34,259 bases of DNA from Microbacterium testaceum (GCF_001476285.1 NZ_LDRU01000097.1:1-34259), one strand, 5' to 3'. Counted from the first letter of the stretch, positions 1 through 7,583 are shown. The notes: generated by a model not told the origin, from the sequence alone. Numbers and translations: made by a program.

Positions 1-21
1 GCCATGGCATCCGGCCCCTCC

Positions 22-38
22 CTCGTCGGGGTGACGAG
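22..38 (-). terminator. weak hairpin downstream of the HdeD-like gene
   Basis: CTCGTC and GACGAG form a 6-bp stem with a 5-nt loop about 10 nt beyond the stop codon of the leftward gene ending at 48. There is no T-tract after it, so this is only a possible terminator. No gene can be supported in bases 1-47. Confidence 0.25.
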
Positions 39-47
39 ACGTCGGGG

Positions 48-599
48 CTACGCGGCCTTGCCGAACTGGATCGCCCGGACGATCTGGAAGACGCCGAGGA
101 CGACCAGCGAGATGCCGATCAGCAGGAAGAGCGTCACGGCGCCCAGGAGCGGCGAGAACAGCAGGACGACGCCCGCCAGGATGCTGACGATCGCGAAGAA
201 GATCGTCCACGCGCGCGCCTTCGTTCCGTGGCTGACGGTCGTGAGCGAGACGACGCCCTCCACGATCCACAGGATGCCGACGAGGGTGCCGATGAAGACC
301 CCGAACCACGCGGTGGTCGCGGACAGATTCGCGAACGAGAAGACGCCCGCGACGATGAAGAGTACGCCGAGGACGATGTAGCCGATGCGGGCCCAACCGG
401 AGCGCCAGAAGAGGCCGATCGCGATGTTCACGAGGCCCGCGATGATGACGTAGACCGAGATGATTCCGACGGCGATCTCGGCGGTGCGACCCGGCCAGAT
501 GAGGATCAGCAAACCGATGACGAGCGACAGCGCGCCGCTGACGCCGAGAGCGGTGCGGACGGCTCCGACGGCGGGGCTGGTCGTGGACGAGGGCGACAT
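48..599 (-). CDS. HdeD/DUF308-family small integral membrane protein
   Basis: A 183-residue, very hydrophobic protein with about six predicted membrane segments arranged in pairs, starting near residue 18 (VRTALGVSGALSLVIGLLIL). This size and pattern fit the HdeD/DUF308 family, named after the E. coli acid-resistance membrane protein. The function of actinobacterial members is unknown, so no role is assigned. The ATG at 597-599 is chosen because it has an AAAGG ribosome-binding site about 6 nt upstream. Upstream in-frame codons would add about 82 Arg/Ser-rich residues that look like shadow translation. A possible promoter lies at 637-667. The gene is transcribed alone towards the left edge of the window. 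Confidence 0.8.
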   Translation of the reverse strand: MSPSSTTSPAVGAVRTALGVSGALSLVIGLLILIWPGRTAEIAVGIISVYVIIAGLVNIAIGLFWRSGWARIGYIVLGVLFIVAGVFSFANLSATTAWFGVFIGTLVGILWIVEGVVSLTTVSHGTKARAWTIFFAIVSILAGVVLLFSPLLGAVTLFLLIGISLVVLGVFQIVRAIQFGKAA

Positions 600-636
600 G
601 GTGAGCCTTTCTGAGTGAAAGCTGAGAACAGTGCTC

Positions 637-667
637 ACCTTAGACCCGAGGATGAGACTCTCGCCAA
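637..667 (-). promoter_or_regulatory. possible promoter of the HdeD-like gene
   Basis: On the minus strand TTGGCG (662-667) and TAAGGT (637-642) are separated by 19 nt. They leave a leader of about 30 nt that carries the AAAGG ribosome-binding site. The spacing is slightly long, so the call is tentative. Confidence 0.3.
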
Positions 668-684
668 CGCGTCGTCCCTGACGG

Positions 685-1614
685 TCACGCGGGGGAGTGC
701 TCGAGGAGGAGCGCCACCGCGAACAGGACGGGAAGGCATCCGATCGTCGAGATGAAGACGACGTCCCGCGAGAGGATCTCGCCCACGCCGTAGCGCTGGG
801 CGAAGTTGAAGACGTTCTGCGCGGTCGGGAGGGCCGCGAGGACAACGACGACGAAGACCTGGTCGGCGGGCAGTGCGAACCACGTGGCGACCGCCCATGC
901 GAGCGCGGGCATCGCGACGAGCTTCAAGGCGGAGGCGAGGATCACGTCGAGGCGGCGTCCGGGCTCGGTCAGCACACGCTGCCCGTACAGCGACATGCCG
1001 TAGCTCATCAGCAGCACCGGCACGCAGGCGCCGGCGATGAGATGCAGCGGGTCGAAGACGATCGGCGGCAGATCGATGTCGAGCACGGCGACCAGCACCC
1101 CGAGGGCCGAGCCGATGAGCATCGGGTTCTTCGCCGTCTGCCGGAGGATGCGCCACGGCGATCGCGAGCCGGAGGTCGCGGCATCCAGGATCGACAGCGC
1201 GATGGGCATCAGCACGAGCAACTGGAACAGGATCACCGGAGCGGAGTACGCCGCGTTGCCCAGCATGTAGAGCGAGATCGGGATGCCGATGTTGTTGCTG
1301 TTCACCTGCCCGGCGGACAGCGCACCGATCACCGTTTCGCCGACGCGCCGCCGGAGGATCATGGCGGAGATGAGCGCGTAGATGCCGATGATGACGGCCG
1401 CGGTGATCATCGAGACGGGGAGGAGAGCCGAGAACAGAGTGCCGACGTCAGCCGTCGCCAGCACGGTGAACAACAGGAAGGGCGACAGGACGAAGAACGT
1501 CAGTCGACTGAGGACGGGACGGGCGTGCGGTCCGAGGAGGTCGATCCGAGCGATCACGTATCCGACGACGACCGCGAGACCGACGACCGCGAAGCCCGTG
1601 AGGACGCCGCTCAT
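685..1614 (-). CDS. AEC (auxin efflux carrier) family transporter
   Basis: A 309-residue membrane protein with about ten hydrophobic segments and the two-half layout of the AEC family. It begins MSGVLTGFAVVGLAVVVGYV, has the family-typical N-terminal helix followed by LSRLTFFVLSPFLLF, and a central stretch with NSNNIGIPISLYMLGN, the conserved Asn/Gly/Pro loop. Bacterial AEC proteins export small organic acids such as malate; the substrate here cannot be read from sequence. The ATG at 1612-1614 has no clear ribosome-binding site of its own. It overlaps, as ATGA, the stop of a 14-codon upstream ORF (1611-1655), so translation may be coupled. A lipoprotein gene diverges from it at 1799. Confidence 0.85.
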   Translation of the reverse strand: MSGVLTGFAVVGLAVVVGYVIARIDLLGPHARPVLSRLTFFVLSPFLLFTVLATADVGTLFSALLPVSMITAAVIIGIYALISAMILRRRVGETVIGALSAGQVNSNNIGIPISLYMLGNAAYSAPVILFQLLVLMPIALSILDAATSGSRSPWRILRQTAKNPMLIGSALGVLVAVLDIDLPPIVFDPLHLIAGACVPVLLMSYGMSLYGQRVLTEPGRRLDVILASALKLVAMPALAWAVATWFALPADQVFVVVVLAALPTAQNVFNFAQRYGVGEILSRDVVFISTIGCLPVLFAVALLLEHSPA

Positions 1615-1655
1615 CCGCGGGTCCGGGGGAGAGGCGCGGGGGCGGCGGAAGGCAT
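1611..1655 (-). CDS. possible 14-codon leader ORF coupled to the AEC transporter gene
   Basis: ATG at 1653-1655 opens the frame MPSAAPAPLPRTRG. Its TGA overlaps the transporter ATG in the arrangement ATGA. A TACGCT hexamer ends 7 nt before the ATG, the spacing of a leaderless actinobacterial promoter, and GGAGGG precedes the ATG. The peptide is rich in Pro, Ala and Arg. It might let ribosomes reach the transporter start, which lacks a good ribosome-binding site. A chance ORF remains possible because of its short length. Confidence 0.35.
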   Translation of the reverse strand: MPSAAPAPLPRTRG

Positions 1656-1662
1656 CCCTCCG

Positions 1663-1691
1663 AGCGTAGTGCGAGGAACGGCGCCGTCGAA
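1663..1691 (-). promoter_or_regulatory. putative promoter of the leader ORF/AEC gene
   Basis: On the minus strand TTCGAC (1686-1691) and TACGCT (1663-1668) are spaced by 17 nt. Transcription would start at or next to the ATG at 1655. Confidence 0.4.
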
Positions 1692-1798
1692 TCGTTACAC
1701 GGCGGTCCCCGAGACCGGCGTCGGGCCGCCGATAGCATCGGCTCACGACCGCGGATCGGGAGAGTCCGCGGCTCGTTTCACCCATCGAGAGGAATCAC

Positions 1799-2338
1799 GT
1801 GCGCACGCTGCTGGAGAAGAAGACCGCTTTGGCCCTGGGGGCCTCTATCATCGTGGCCGCCGCGGCGTTCGGGCTGACGGGATGCTCGAGCCCCGCTCCG
1901 TCGACGGCAGACCAGGCTGCGCCCTCGGCCGCGTCGGCGAGCGCGAAGGCGGATGACGCCGACGACGACCTCGACGACGAACTCGACGACTACGCCGCCG
2001 ACATCGACGACGCGAACGCCTCGAGCTTCGACACCGCGCGAGCGGTCGTCGACGCATTCGTGGCGGCCGGTGGCGTCTGCACCGACCCGAAGGACTCTGG
2101 TCTCTCGCTCGCCACGTCGTCGATCGACTGCACGGGTGCGTCCGGTCAGATGCAGACCGTCGCGGTGTTCGCGACGGCCGATGAGGCGCAGAAGTGGTTC
2201 GACGCGCAGACGGTGGTCAAGGTCGGTGAGGTGACCAGCTACCTGCTCGGCGAGAACTGGGCGATGGTGGCCGACGGTTCGGCGATGAACATCGCTCAGA
2301 AGCTCGGGGTCCGCACCCAGACGCTCGTGATGCGCTGA
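1799..2338 (+). CDS. putative secreted lipoprotein with an Asp-rich segment
   Basis: A 179-residue protein with a lipoprotein signal peptide: basic MRTLLEKK, a hydrophobic core, and lipobox LTGC with the lipidated cysteine at residue 29. A Ser/Ala/Pro linker follows, then a strongly acidic stretch (about residues 50-75) with runs such as DDADDDLDDELDD, and a small globular C-terminal domain with two cysteines. I do not recognise the family. The acidic stretch might bind cations or act as a spacer. The start is GTG, supported by AGAGGA 6-7 nt upstream. It runs convergently towards the kinase gene, with a strong shared hairpin at 2343-2386. Confidence 0.75.
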   Translation: MRTLLEKKTALALGASIIVAAAAFGLTGCSSPAPSTADQAAPSAASASAKADDADDDLDDELDDYAADIDDANASSFDTARAVVDAFVAAGGVCTDPKDSGLSLATSSIDCTGASGQMQTVAVFATADEAQKWFDAQTVVKVGEVTSYLLGENWAMVADGSAMNIAQKLGVRTQTLVMR

Positions 2339-2342
2339 GATC

Positions 2343-2386
2343 GGTCGCCGTTCCCGCCGCGTCAGCGCGAGCCGGGAACGGCGACC
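2343..2386. terminator. bidirectional terminator between lipoprotein and kinase genes
   Basis: Perfect 14-bp arms (2343-2356 and 2373-2386) surround a 16-nt loop between two convergent genes. The right arm lies inside the last codons of the kinase gene, whose stop is at 2362-2364. It begins 4 nt after the lipoprotein stop. There is no T-tract, as is common in high-GC actinobacteria. Confidence 0.65.
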
Positions 2387-3600
2387 TGCTGCGCGGGTGC
2401 GGGATCCTGCACCGCAGGAACGCTCGGTGAGGGAGACGGCGCGATCTCCGTCACGTGCTGCGTCGGAGCGAGGAGCGAGAGGGCCAACACGTGGCCTCCG
2501 ACGACGAGCACCGCGGCCAGCACGGCGGCCCCCAGCCAGGCACGGCGGATGGCGGGCCGTCCACGTGCCGTCGCGCGCCGACGGACGTCGCTCGCGGGCC
2601 TCGGCACTGCGCCGGAGTCGGCGGGCGGAGCCGTCTCGGGAACCGACGTCGCGGCGGAGACCTCGAGGTCGGGAAGCGGCGCCCAGGGAGCCGTCTCGAC
2701 GTCGAGGAGGTCGAGGAGGTCGAGGTCGTCGGCATCCAGGATCTCGATAGCCGGCGAAAGGGCGAGCGCTGCCGCTCGTTCGGCGATCACGGCCGCCGGG
2801 GGGCGCACCGCGGGATCGAACGCGGTCATGTCGGTGAGCAGCGACGCCCACTCGCGACCCACGGAGGCAGGAATCGACGGGGGACAGGCGAGTCGTGCCA
2901 GTACCGTCTCCTGCAGCGTCCCGCCCCGGTAGGGGTGCAGGCGCGTGAGGGCTTCGATGGTGAGCAGCCCGAGGGAGTAGATGTCGGACGCCGGCTGGGG
3001 CGGCTCGCCGCGGATCTGTTCGGGGGCCAGGTACGCGGCCGTTCCGATAAAGGTTCCCGGGGTGGTCAGACGCGTCGCATCGATCAGGTGGGCGACGCCG
3101 AAATCGGCGAGAACGGCCTCGAAGCCGTGCGGAGAATGGCGGGTGGGACGCAGGAGCACGTTCGACGGCTTCACATCGCGGTGGACCACGCCGGTGGCGT
3201 GCACCGCGGCGAGGGCGCGCGCGAGATCGACGAGCAGCGCCGCGACGAAGGCGGGCTCCAGAGCGCCCGCTTCGATGCGTCGCTGCAGGGAAGGGCCGTC
3301 GACGTACTCCATGACGAGGTAGACGTGGTCGCCGGCGTCGAGGCGCGCGTCGTAGAGCGTGACGAGCGACGGGTGGTCGAACGCGGCGAGCACACGTGCT
3401 TCGGACAGACGACGCCCGGGTTCGATGGCGTCGGCCTGGTCGGTGTGGAAGAGCTTGATCGCCACGTCGCGCGCGAGGACGGTGTCGCGCGCGCGGAAGA
3501 CACGGCCCATTCCGCCGGCCCCGACGCGGTCGGACAGCACGTAGCGACCTCCGAGGGTGTCGCCGGTGTGCGGCATAGCGGCATCGATCGACTGGCTCAT
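2362..3600 (-). CDS. membrane-anchored Ser/Thr protein kinase (Hanks type)
   Basis: A 412-residue protein with a complete N-terminal eukaryotic-like kinase domain (about residues 20-275): glycine loop GAGGMG at 27-32, ATP-binding Lys49, catalytic HRDVKPSN with Asp142, DFG at 166-168, and APEQ at 192-195. A linker containing an Asp/Leu-rich patch leads to one membrane helix (about 354-377). A 35-residue Pro/Ser/Ala-rich outer tail follows, with no PASTA or other sensor domain. It probably phosphorylates cytoplasmic proteins on Ser/Thr. Because the outer tail is so short, its signal is unclear. The ATG at 3598-3600 follows AAGGA at good spacing. The gene is not next to cell-division genes, so it is not the PknA/PknB of the dcw-linked cluster. 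Confidence 0.9.
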   Translation of the reverse strand: MSQSIDAAMPHTGDTLGGRYVLSDRVGAGGMGRVFRARDTVLARDVAIKLFHTDQADAIEPGRRLSEARVLAAFDHPSLVTLYDARLDAGDHVYLVMEYVDGPSLQRRIEAGALEPAFVAALLVDLARALAAVHATGVVHRDVKPSNVLLRPTRHSPHGFEAVLADFGVAHLIDATRLTTPGTFIGTAAYLAPEQIRGEPPQPASDIYSLGLLTIEALTRLHPYRGGTLQETVLARLACPPSIPASVGREWASLLTDMTAFDPAVRPPAAVIAERAAALALSPAIEILDADDLDLLDLLDVETAPWAPLPDLEVSAATSVPETAPPADSGAVPRPASDVRRRATARGRPAIRRAWLGAAVLAAVLVVGGHVLALSLLAPTQHVTEIAPSPSPSVPAVQDPAPAQQVAVPGSR

Positions 3601-3721
3601 CCGGTCCTTCGGTTCAGCGAGCCTGCGCGCACCTCGACGACGGGCGGCACCTGACTCTTCTGGGACGCTACGCGCGGAAGGACCGCTCGATTCGGGGGTG
3701 GTGCGACGGTGCCGCGGGGTA

Positions 3722-3784
3722 CATAATGCGGCCCGAACCTGACGCTAGCGCCGCGATCGTGGCACCGCCGATAATGCACATTAT
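3722..3784. promoter_or_regulatory. AT-rich half-site repeats upstream of the kinase gene
   Basis: The words CATAATGC (3722-3729) and GATAATGC (3770-3777) recur 48 bp apart. The second belongs to a small inverted repeat, ATAATG-CA-CATTAT (3771-3784). These AT-rich words stand out in GC-rich surroundings 120-185 bp before the kinase start. They may be operator half-sites or -10 elements (CATTAT on the minus strand). Apart from this and the large inverted repeat at 3836-3897, I see no gene or signal in 3601-3911. Confidence 0.3.
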
Positions 3785-3835
3785 GTCAGCTCGAGTTCGG
3801 ACGGGCGTCCCCCCTCCACCCGCGGTGTGTTTCCT

Positions 3836-3897
3836 GTCGAGTGTCCACGACACGCCGTAACGGTGCGCGCCAGAGCGGCGTGTCTTGGACACTCGAC
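3836..3897. repeat. 62-bp inverted repeat downstream of the SDR gene
   Basis: Two 22-nt arms (3836-3857 and 3876-3897) are complementary except at one position and surround an 18-nt centre that is itself partly symmetric (GGTGCGCGCC). It lies 14 nt beyond the SDR stop codon and could end that transcript. The length and the palindromic centre are also typical of dispersed REP-like intergenic elements. Confidence 0.6.
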
Positions 3898-3911
3898 GCG
3901 GGATCGGGCGG

Positions 3912-4715
3912 TCAGCGCACCCAGTGCGACGTCACGTCGAGCACACGCGAGCCGCTGAGGTCGGCGAGCGACAGGCCGGCGAATCGCAGCGCGGACTCCG
4001 AGGTCTGCCAGCGGAATCGCGGTGCGTCGGTGACGGCCGCCTCGACGACGGTCTCTGCGGCATCCTCCGCCGACTGCGCGCTCGCGAACGACGTCGCCGC
4101 GCGATCGAGGTACGCCTGCTGGAGGGCCGCGTACGGGCCGGGCTCGGCGCGCTCGACCGAGGCGGTGAACGATGACGCGACGGCACCCGGCTCGACGATC
4201 GACACGTCGATGCCGAAGGGGGCGACGACCGGCGCAAGGGACTGCATCAGGCCCTCGACGGCGAATTTCGCGGCACAGTAGGCGTCCGAGAAGGGCTGCC
4301 CCACCGCTCCCCCGACACTCGTGACGGTGACGATCCGGCCCCTGCCCCGTTCTCGCATCCCGGGCAGCACGAGTCGGCTCAGCCGCGCGACGGAGAGGTA
4401 GTTCGTGTCGAGCTGCGACTGGAGGTCTTCGTCGCTGAGCTGCTCGAGGGTGCCGACGGCGCCGCGGCCGGCGTTGTTCACGAGGATGTCGAGCGGGCCG
4501 GCGTCGGCGACGAGCGAACGAGCGCCCTCGGCGTCGGTGACGTCGAGCGCGCGGATGTCGAGCTCCACCCCCGCCTCGGCGGCGGCCGCGCGCAGGGCGT
4601 CGGCGCGGCCCGTGTCGCGGACGGTGGCGATCACGTCGACGCCGGTTCGCGCGAGGCCGATCGCGGTGTGAAGGCCGATGCCGCTGGAGGTGCCGGTGAC
4701 GAGTGCGAGGGTCAT
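3912..4715 (-). CDS. short-chain dehydrogenase/reductase (classical SDR)
   Basis: A 267-residue classical SDR with a Rossmann fold. The cofactor loop TGTSSGIG is at residues 7-14, NNAG at 80-83, and the catalytic Ser133, Tyr146 and Lys150 sit in a YCAAK context. Arg34 after the second strand (ATVRD) favours NADP(H). Such enzymes oxidise or reduce hydroxyl/keto groups on diverse small molecules; the substrate is not predictable. The ATG at 4713-4715 has no convincing ribosome-binding site. A CACAAT hexamer lies 6 nt upstream, so the mRNA may be leaderless. The gene is probably monocistronic and is followed by the inverted repeat at 3836-3897. Confidence 0.9.
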   Translation of the reverse strand: MTLALVTGTSSGIGLHTAIGLARTGVDVIATVRDTGRADALRAAAAEAGVELDIRALDVTDAEGARSLVADAGPLDILVNNAGRGAVGTLEQLSDEDLQSQLDTNYLSVARLSRLVLPGMRERGRGRIVTVTSVGGAVGQPFSDAYCAAKFAVEGLMQSLAPVVAPFGIDVSIVEPGAVASSFTASVERAEPGPYAALQQAYLDRAATSFASAQSAEDAAETVVEAAVTDAPRFRWQTSESALRFAGLSLADLSGSRVLDVTSHWVR

Positions 4716-4721
4716 GTGCTC

Positions 4722-4727
4722 ATTGTG
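4722..4727 (-). promoter_or_regulatory. possible leaderless -10 element of the SDR gene
   Basis: CACAAT on the minus strand ends 6 nt before the ATG. This is the same spacing as the clearer TAGGNT elements in this window, but the hexamer itself is a poorer match. Confidence 0.25.
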
Positions 4728-4779
4728 GACCGTGCCGCTGTCCGGAGCCTATGAGCCGATCGTGCCCGCTCCCCCGGCG

Positions 4780-5283
4780 CTACTCCGCGGTGGCCACGCG
4801 GATCAGGAATGCCCCGGCGGCACCCTCGCTATCGAGGTCGACCAGGAGGCCCTTCTCGGGAAGATCGACCGGCACGGGCGTCGCCGCCATGCACGACACC
4901 GAGAGCGGGTCGATGACCGACGTCCCCGCCGAGGTCGCGATCCGCCCGGTCATCATCTCGGGGCCGGCGCACTCGAGCGTGACGGTGTACGCGCCGGGCT
5001 GAACGGTCCGATTCTCGCTGCGGTGCGGAGCCACCTGGCCGCTGTCGCCGAAGGTCCCCCACGACTGCCAGAGGTACTCCCCCACCTCCGCGTCGGCGAC
5101 CTCGTCGTCGAAGTATCCCGCCCAGGGGTCGGGCGTAGGCGGCGCAGTCGTGGTCAGCGAGGGCGACGGCGCCGCAGAGGTCGCCGAGGGTTGTTCCGCC
5201 TCACCCCCGGAGCATCCCGCGAGGGCGCCGAGCGCGATCGCGGTGCCGGAAAGGGCCAGAATTCGCGTGTTCGAGGGAGACAT
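4780..5283 (-). CDS. putative lipoprotein of unknown function
   Basis: A 167-residue protein with a lipoprotein signal peptide: MSPSNTR, a hydrophobic core, and lipobox LAGC with the lipidated cysteine at residue 24. A Ser/Thr/Pro linker (about 25-52) follows, then a C-terminal domain of about 110 residues that appears beta-rich and carries two cysteines (CAGPEMM and SCMAA). I do not recognise the family. It probably sits on the outer face of the membrane. The ATG at 5281-5283 is 6 nt after a TAGGAT hexamer and lacks a ribosome-binding site, consistent with a leaderless transcript. The neighbours (SDR, SGNH hydrolase) have separate promoters, so the context gives no functional hint. Confidence 0.75.
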   Translation of the reverse strand: MSPSNTRILALSGTAIALGALAGCSGGEAEQPSATSAAPSPSLTTTAPPTPDPWAGYFDDEVADAEVGEYLWQSWGTFGDSGQVAPHRSENRTVQPGAYTVTLECAGPEMMTGRIATSAGTSVIDPLSVSCMAATPVPVDLPEKGLLVDLDSEGAAGAFLIRVATAE

Positions 5284-5289
5284 CCGGCG

Positions 5290-5295
5290 ATCCTA
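5290..5295 (-). promoter_or_regulatory. leaderless -10 element of the lipoprotein gene
   Basis: TAGGAT on the minus strand ends 6 nt before the ATG at 5283. That places the transcription start at or next to the start codon. Confidence 0.5.
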
Positions 5296-5342
5296 GGCAT
5301 GCGGATGCCGAGACACCAGGGGGTCGTTCGTTCGGTGCCCAC

Positions 5343-5373
5343 GTGTCGCGCGCGCACCTGCGACCGGCGACAC
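5343..5373 (-). terminator. possible terminator of the SGNH hydrolase gene
   Basis: A 7-bp stem (GTGTCGC/GCGACAC) with a 17-nt loop begins directly after the stop codon at 5374-5376. There is no T-tract. Confidence 0.35.
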
Positions 5374-6138
5374 TCACCCGCCCGGCGTCAGCTCCACCCA
5401 CTCGCCGCCGAACTTCGGAGCGCGACCGTCTCCGGAGGACGTGCCCGCGAGCCGGCGACGGATCCACGGAGCGACGTGCTCGCGGTAGTAGGCCGACCCC
5501 TTCAACCGCTCGACCTCGGGGATGTCACGCAGACGCCACCAGTCGGCTGGCGCGGACAGCCCGACCGCTTCGATCACGCGCGCGGCGACCCGGTGATGTC
5601 CGCGGGGGTTCATGTGCAACCGGTCGACCGACCAGAACTCGCCGCGGGCGAGCTCGCGATCGAACCAGTTGTACGCCGTGATGACGTCGGGGCGCGATGC
5701 CAGCCGCTCCTCGACCGCCTTCGACAGGCGATCGCCGCGCATCTGCAGGACCCGCCCCAGAGGCAGCCCCGCCGACGGGTTCGCACCCGACAGCACGATG
5801 AGCTGCACGCCCTCCTCGTCGCACCTCCGCAGCACGTGCTCGAAGAATCCGACGATGCGTTCGAGGTCCGCCCGCGGACGGAGCATGTCGTTGCCCCCGC
5901 CGTTGAACGACAGGTGGGTCGGCTTCAGCGCCAGAGCGGGCTCGAGCTGTTGCTCGACGATGGGTTGGATGAGCTTGCCGCGGATCGCGAGGTTGGCGTA
6001 CTCGATCGGTTCGCCCGCGGCATCCGCCCATCCCTGGGCCGCGAGGTCGGCCCACCCTCGCACGGTGCCGTCGGGGAGTTCGTCGCCGACCCCCTCGGTG
6101 AACGAGTCGCCGATCGCGACATAGCGGACGGATGCCAT
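5374..6138 (-). CDS. SGNH/GDSL-type hydrolase (esterase/lipase-like)
   Basis: A 254-residue cytoplasmic-looking enzyme without a signal peptide. All SGNH blocks are visible: GDSFTEG with nucleophile Ser12, a block II Gly in the NLAIRG stretch (about 49-54), GGGND with Asn83, and DRLHMN with Asp172 and His175. The family hydrolyses ester bonds in lipids, acetylated sugars or similar substrates; the natural substrate is unknown. The ATG at 6136-6138 lies 6 nt after TAGGCT; GGAGAA between them abuts the ATG and is too close to act as a normal ribosome-binding site. The gene appears monocistronic, between its own leaderless promoter and a weak terminator at 5343-5373. Confidence 0.9.
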   Translation of the reverse strand: MASVRYVAIGDSFTEGVGDELPDGTVRGWADLAAQGWADAAGEPIEYANLAIRGKLIQPIVEQQLEPALALKPTHLSFNGGGNDMLRPRADLERIVGFFEHVLRRCDEEGVQLIVLSGANPSAGLPLGRVLQMRGDRLSKAVEERLASRPDVITAYNWFDRELARGEFWSVDRLHMNPRGHHRVAARVIEAVGLSAPADWWRLRDIPEVERLKGSAYYREHVAPWIRRRLAGTSSGDGRAPKFGGEWVELTPGG

Positions 6139-6144
6139 TTCTCC

Positions 6145-6150
6145 AGCCTA
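6145..6150 (-). promoter_or_regulatory. leaderless -10 element of the SGNH hydrolase gene
   Basis: TAGGCT on the minus strand ends 6 nt before the ATG at 6138. Confidence 0.5.
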
Positions 6151-6189
6151 TGCCGCGGTCCGCGCTCGTTCGGGGCGCGTGCGTCCGTT

Positions 6190-6213
6190 CGGGGCGGGGA
6201 ATCCCGTGCCCCG
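6190..6213 (-). terminator. possible terminator of the oxidoreductase/MFS operon
   Basis: CGGGGC/GCCCCG arms with an inner GGG/CCC pairing (2-nt bulge) and a short loop, located 36 nt beyond the MFS stop codon. There is no T-tract. Confidence 0.35.
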
Positions 6214-6248
6214 AGGGGAAGGGCGCGCCCCAAACCGCGGTGCCCGGG

Positions 6249-7583
6249 TCAGGAGAGCGCGCGCCCGCGTTGCTCGCGGAGGAAGAGAGACGCGACCACT
6301 GCAACCGCGAAGAACGCCGCGAACACGATGAACAGCAGCGGAGCACCGCCCGCGGCGAGCAGCGGCGGGACCGACAGGGGCGCCAGGATCGACGCGATGC
6401 GCCCCACGCCCGCGGCCCACCCGGCGCCGGTCCCCCGCAGGGACGTGGGGTACGTCTCGGGCGTCGCGGCGTAGAGGGCACCCCAGGCGCCGAGGTTGAA
6501 GAACGACAGCAGCATTCCGGTCGCGATCACCGCGACCTCACCGGAGGCGGTGCCGAACAGCACGGCGGCGATCGCCGAGCCGGCGAGGAAGGTCGCGAGC
6601 GTCGCGCGTCGCCCCCACGCCTCGATGAGCCACGCGGCGACGGCGTACCCCGGCAGCTGGGCCAGGGTGATGATGAGCGTGAAACCGAAAGAGCGCACGA
6701 GATCGTACCCCTGCGCCACGAGGATCGTCGGGATCCAGATGAAGGCGCCGTAGTACGAGAAGTTCACGCAGAACCACAGCACCCAGAGGCTCGCCGTGTG
6801 CGCGCGAAGGGCCGGCGACCACAGCGCACCGACGCGGGCGCGAGGAGCGGGAGCGGATGCCGACACCCCGTCGTTCGACGGCTCCAACGACACGCGACCC
6901 GCGGCGGCCTCGAGGTCTCGGACGATCGCGACGGCTTCGCCGTTGCGTCCTCGCGACGCCAGCCATCGCGGCGACTCGGGCAGGCCCCACCGGACGATCA
7001 GCGCGTAGACCGCGGGGATCGCGCCGAGCGCGAACGCCCAGCGCCACCCATCGGCGGAAGAGGGCACCACGAGGTAGCCGATGACCGCCGCGGCCGTCCA
7101 GCCGACGGCCCAGAACGCCTCGAGGAAGACGATGACGCGCCCGCGGATCCGAGCCGGAGCAAACTCGCTGACGTAGGTCGAGGCCACGGGCAGTTCAGCG
7201 CCGAGCCCGAGACCGACGACGAAGCGCAGCACGAGGAGCGCCGCGAGTCCGCCGACGAGTGCGCTGGCCCCCGTCGCGACGCCGTAGACGAGGAGCGTCA
7301 GCGCGAACACCTGACGCCGCCCGAAGCGGTCGGCGAGGAGCCCGCCGAGGCTCGCGCCGATCGCCATTCCCGCGAATCCCGCCGAGGCGATCCACGAGGC
7401 CTGCGCGGGCTCCAGCTTCCACTGTGCCGCCAGCGCGGCGATGATGAACGAGATGAGCCCGACGTCCATGGCATCCAGGGCCCAGCCCAGTCCCGAGCCG
7501 CCCAGGATCTTCCCGTGACGCCGGGTGAACGGCAGGGCGTCGAGACGCTCGGACACCCGCACGGTGTCGGTGCTCGCGCTCAC
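6249..7583 (-). CDS. MFS transporter, metabolite:H+ symporter type
   Basis: A 444-residue major facilitator protein with about twelve membrane segments. Signature loops are present: LLADRFGRRQVF between helices 2 and 3, and a helix-4/5 stretch ending EFAPARIRGR. Together with GWALDAMDVGLISF at the N-terminus they resemble the aromatic-acid/metabolite symporters and sugar porters of the superfamily. The substrate is unknown. The start is GTG at 7581-7583, overlapping the TGA of the upstream oxidoreductase gene (GTGA), so the two are translationally coupled. Longer upstream in-frame extensions lie within the oxidoreductase gene and are rejected. The pairing suggests that it imports or exports a compound handled by the flavin enzyme. 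Confidence 0.88.
   Translation of the reverse strand: MSASTDTVRVSERLDALPFTRRHGKILGGSGLGWALDAMDVGLISFIIAALAAQWKLEPAQASWIASAGFAGMAIGASLGGLLADRFGRRQVFALTLLVYGVATGASALVGGLAALLVLRFVVGLGLGAELPVASTYVSEFAPARIRGRVIVFLEAFWAVGWTAAAVIGYLVVPSSADGWRWAFALGAIPAVYALIVRWGLPESPRWLASRGRNGEAVAIVRDLEAAAGRVSLEPSNDGVSASAPAPRARVGALWSPALRAHTASLWVLWFCVNFSYYGAFIWIPTILVAQGYDLVRSFGFTLIITLAQLPGYAVAAWLIEAWGRRATLATFLAGSAIAAVLFGTASGEVAVIATGMLLSFFNLGAWGALYAATPETYPTSLRGTGAGWAAGVGRIASILAPLSVPPLLAAGGAPLLFIVFAAFFAVAVVASLFLREQRGRALS

Noticed and set aside
3594..3900. Short frames on both strands in the SDR-kinase gap
   Set aside because: The two frames encode similar peptides only because they read the two arms of the inverted repeat. 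No ribosome-binding sites or conserved features.
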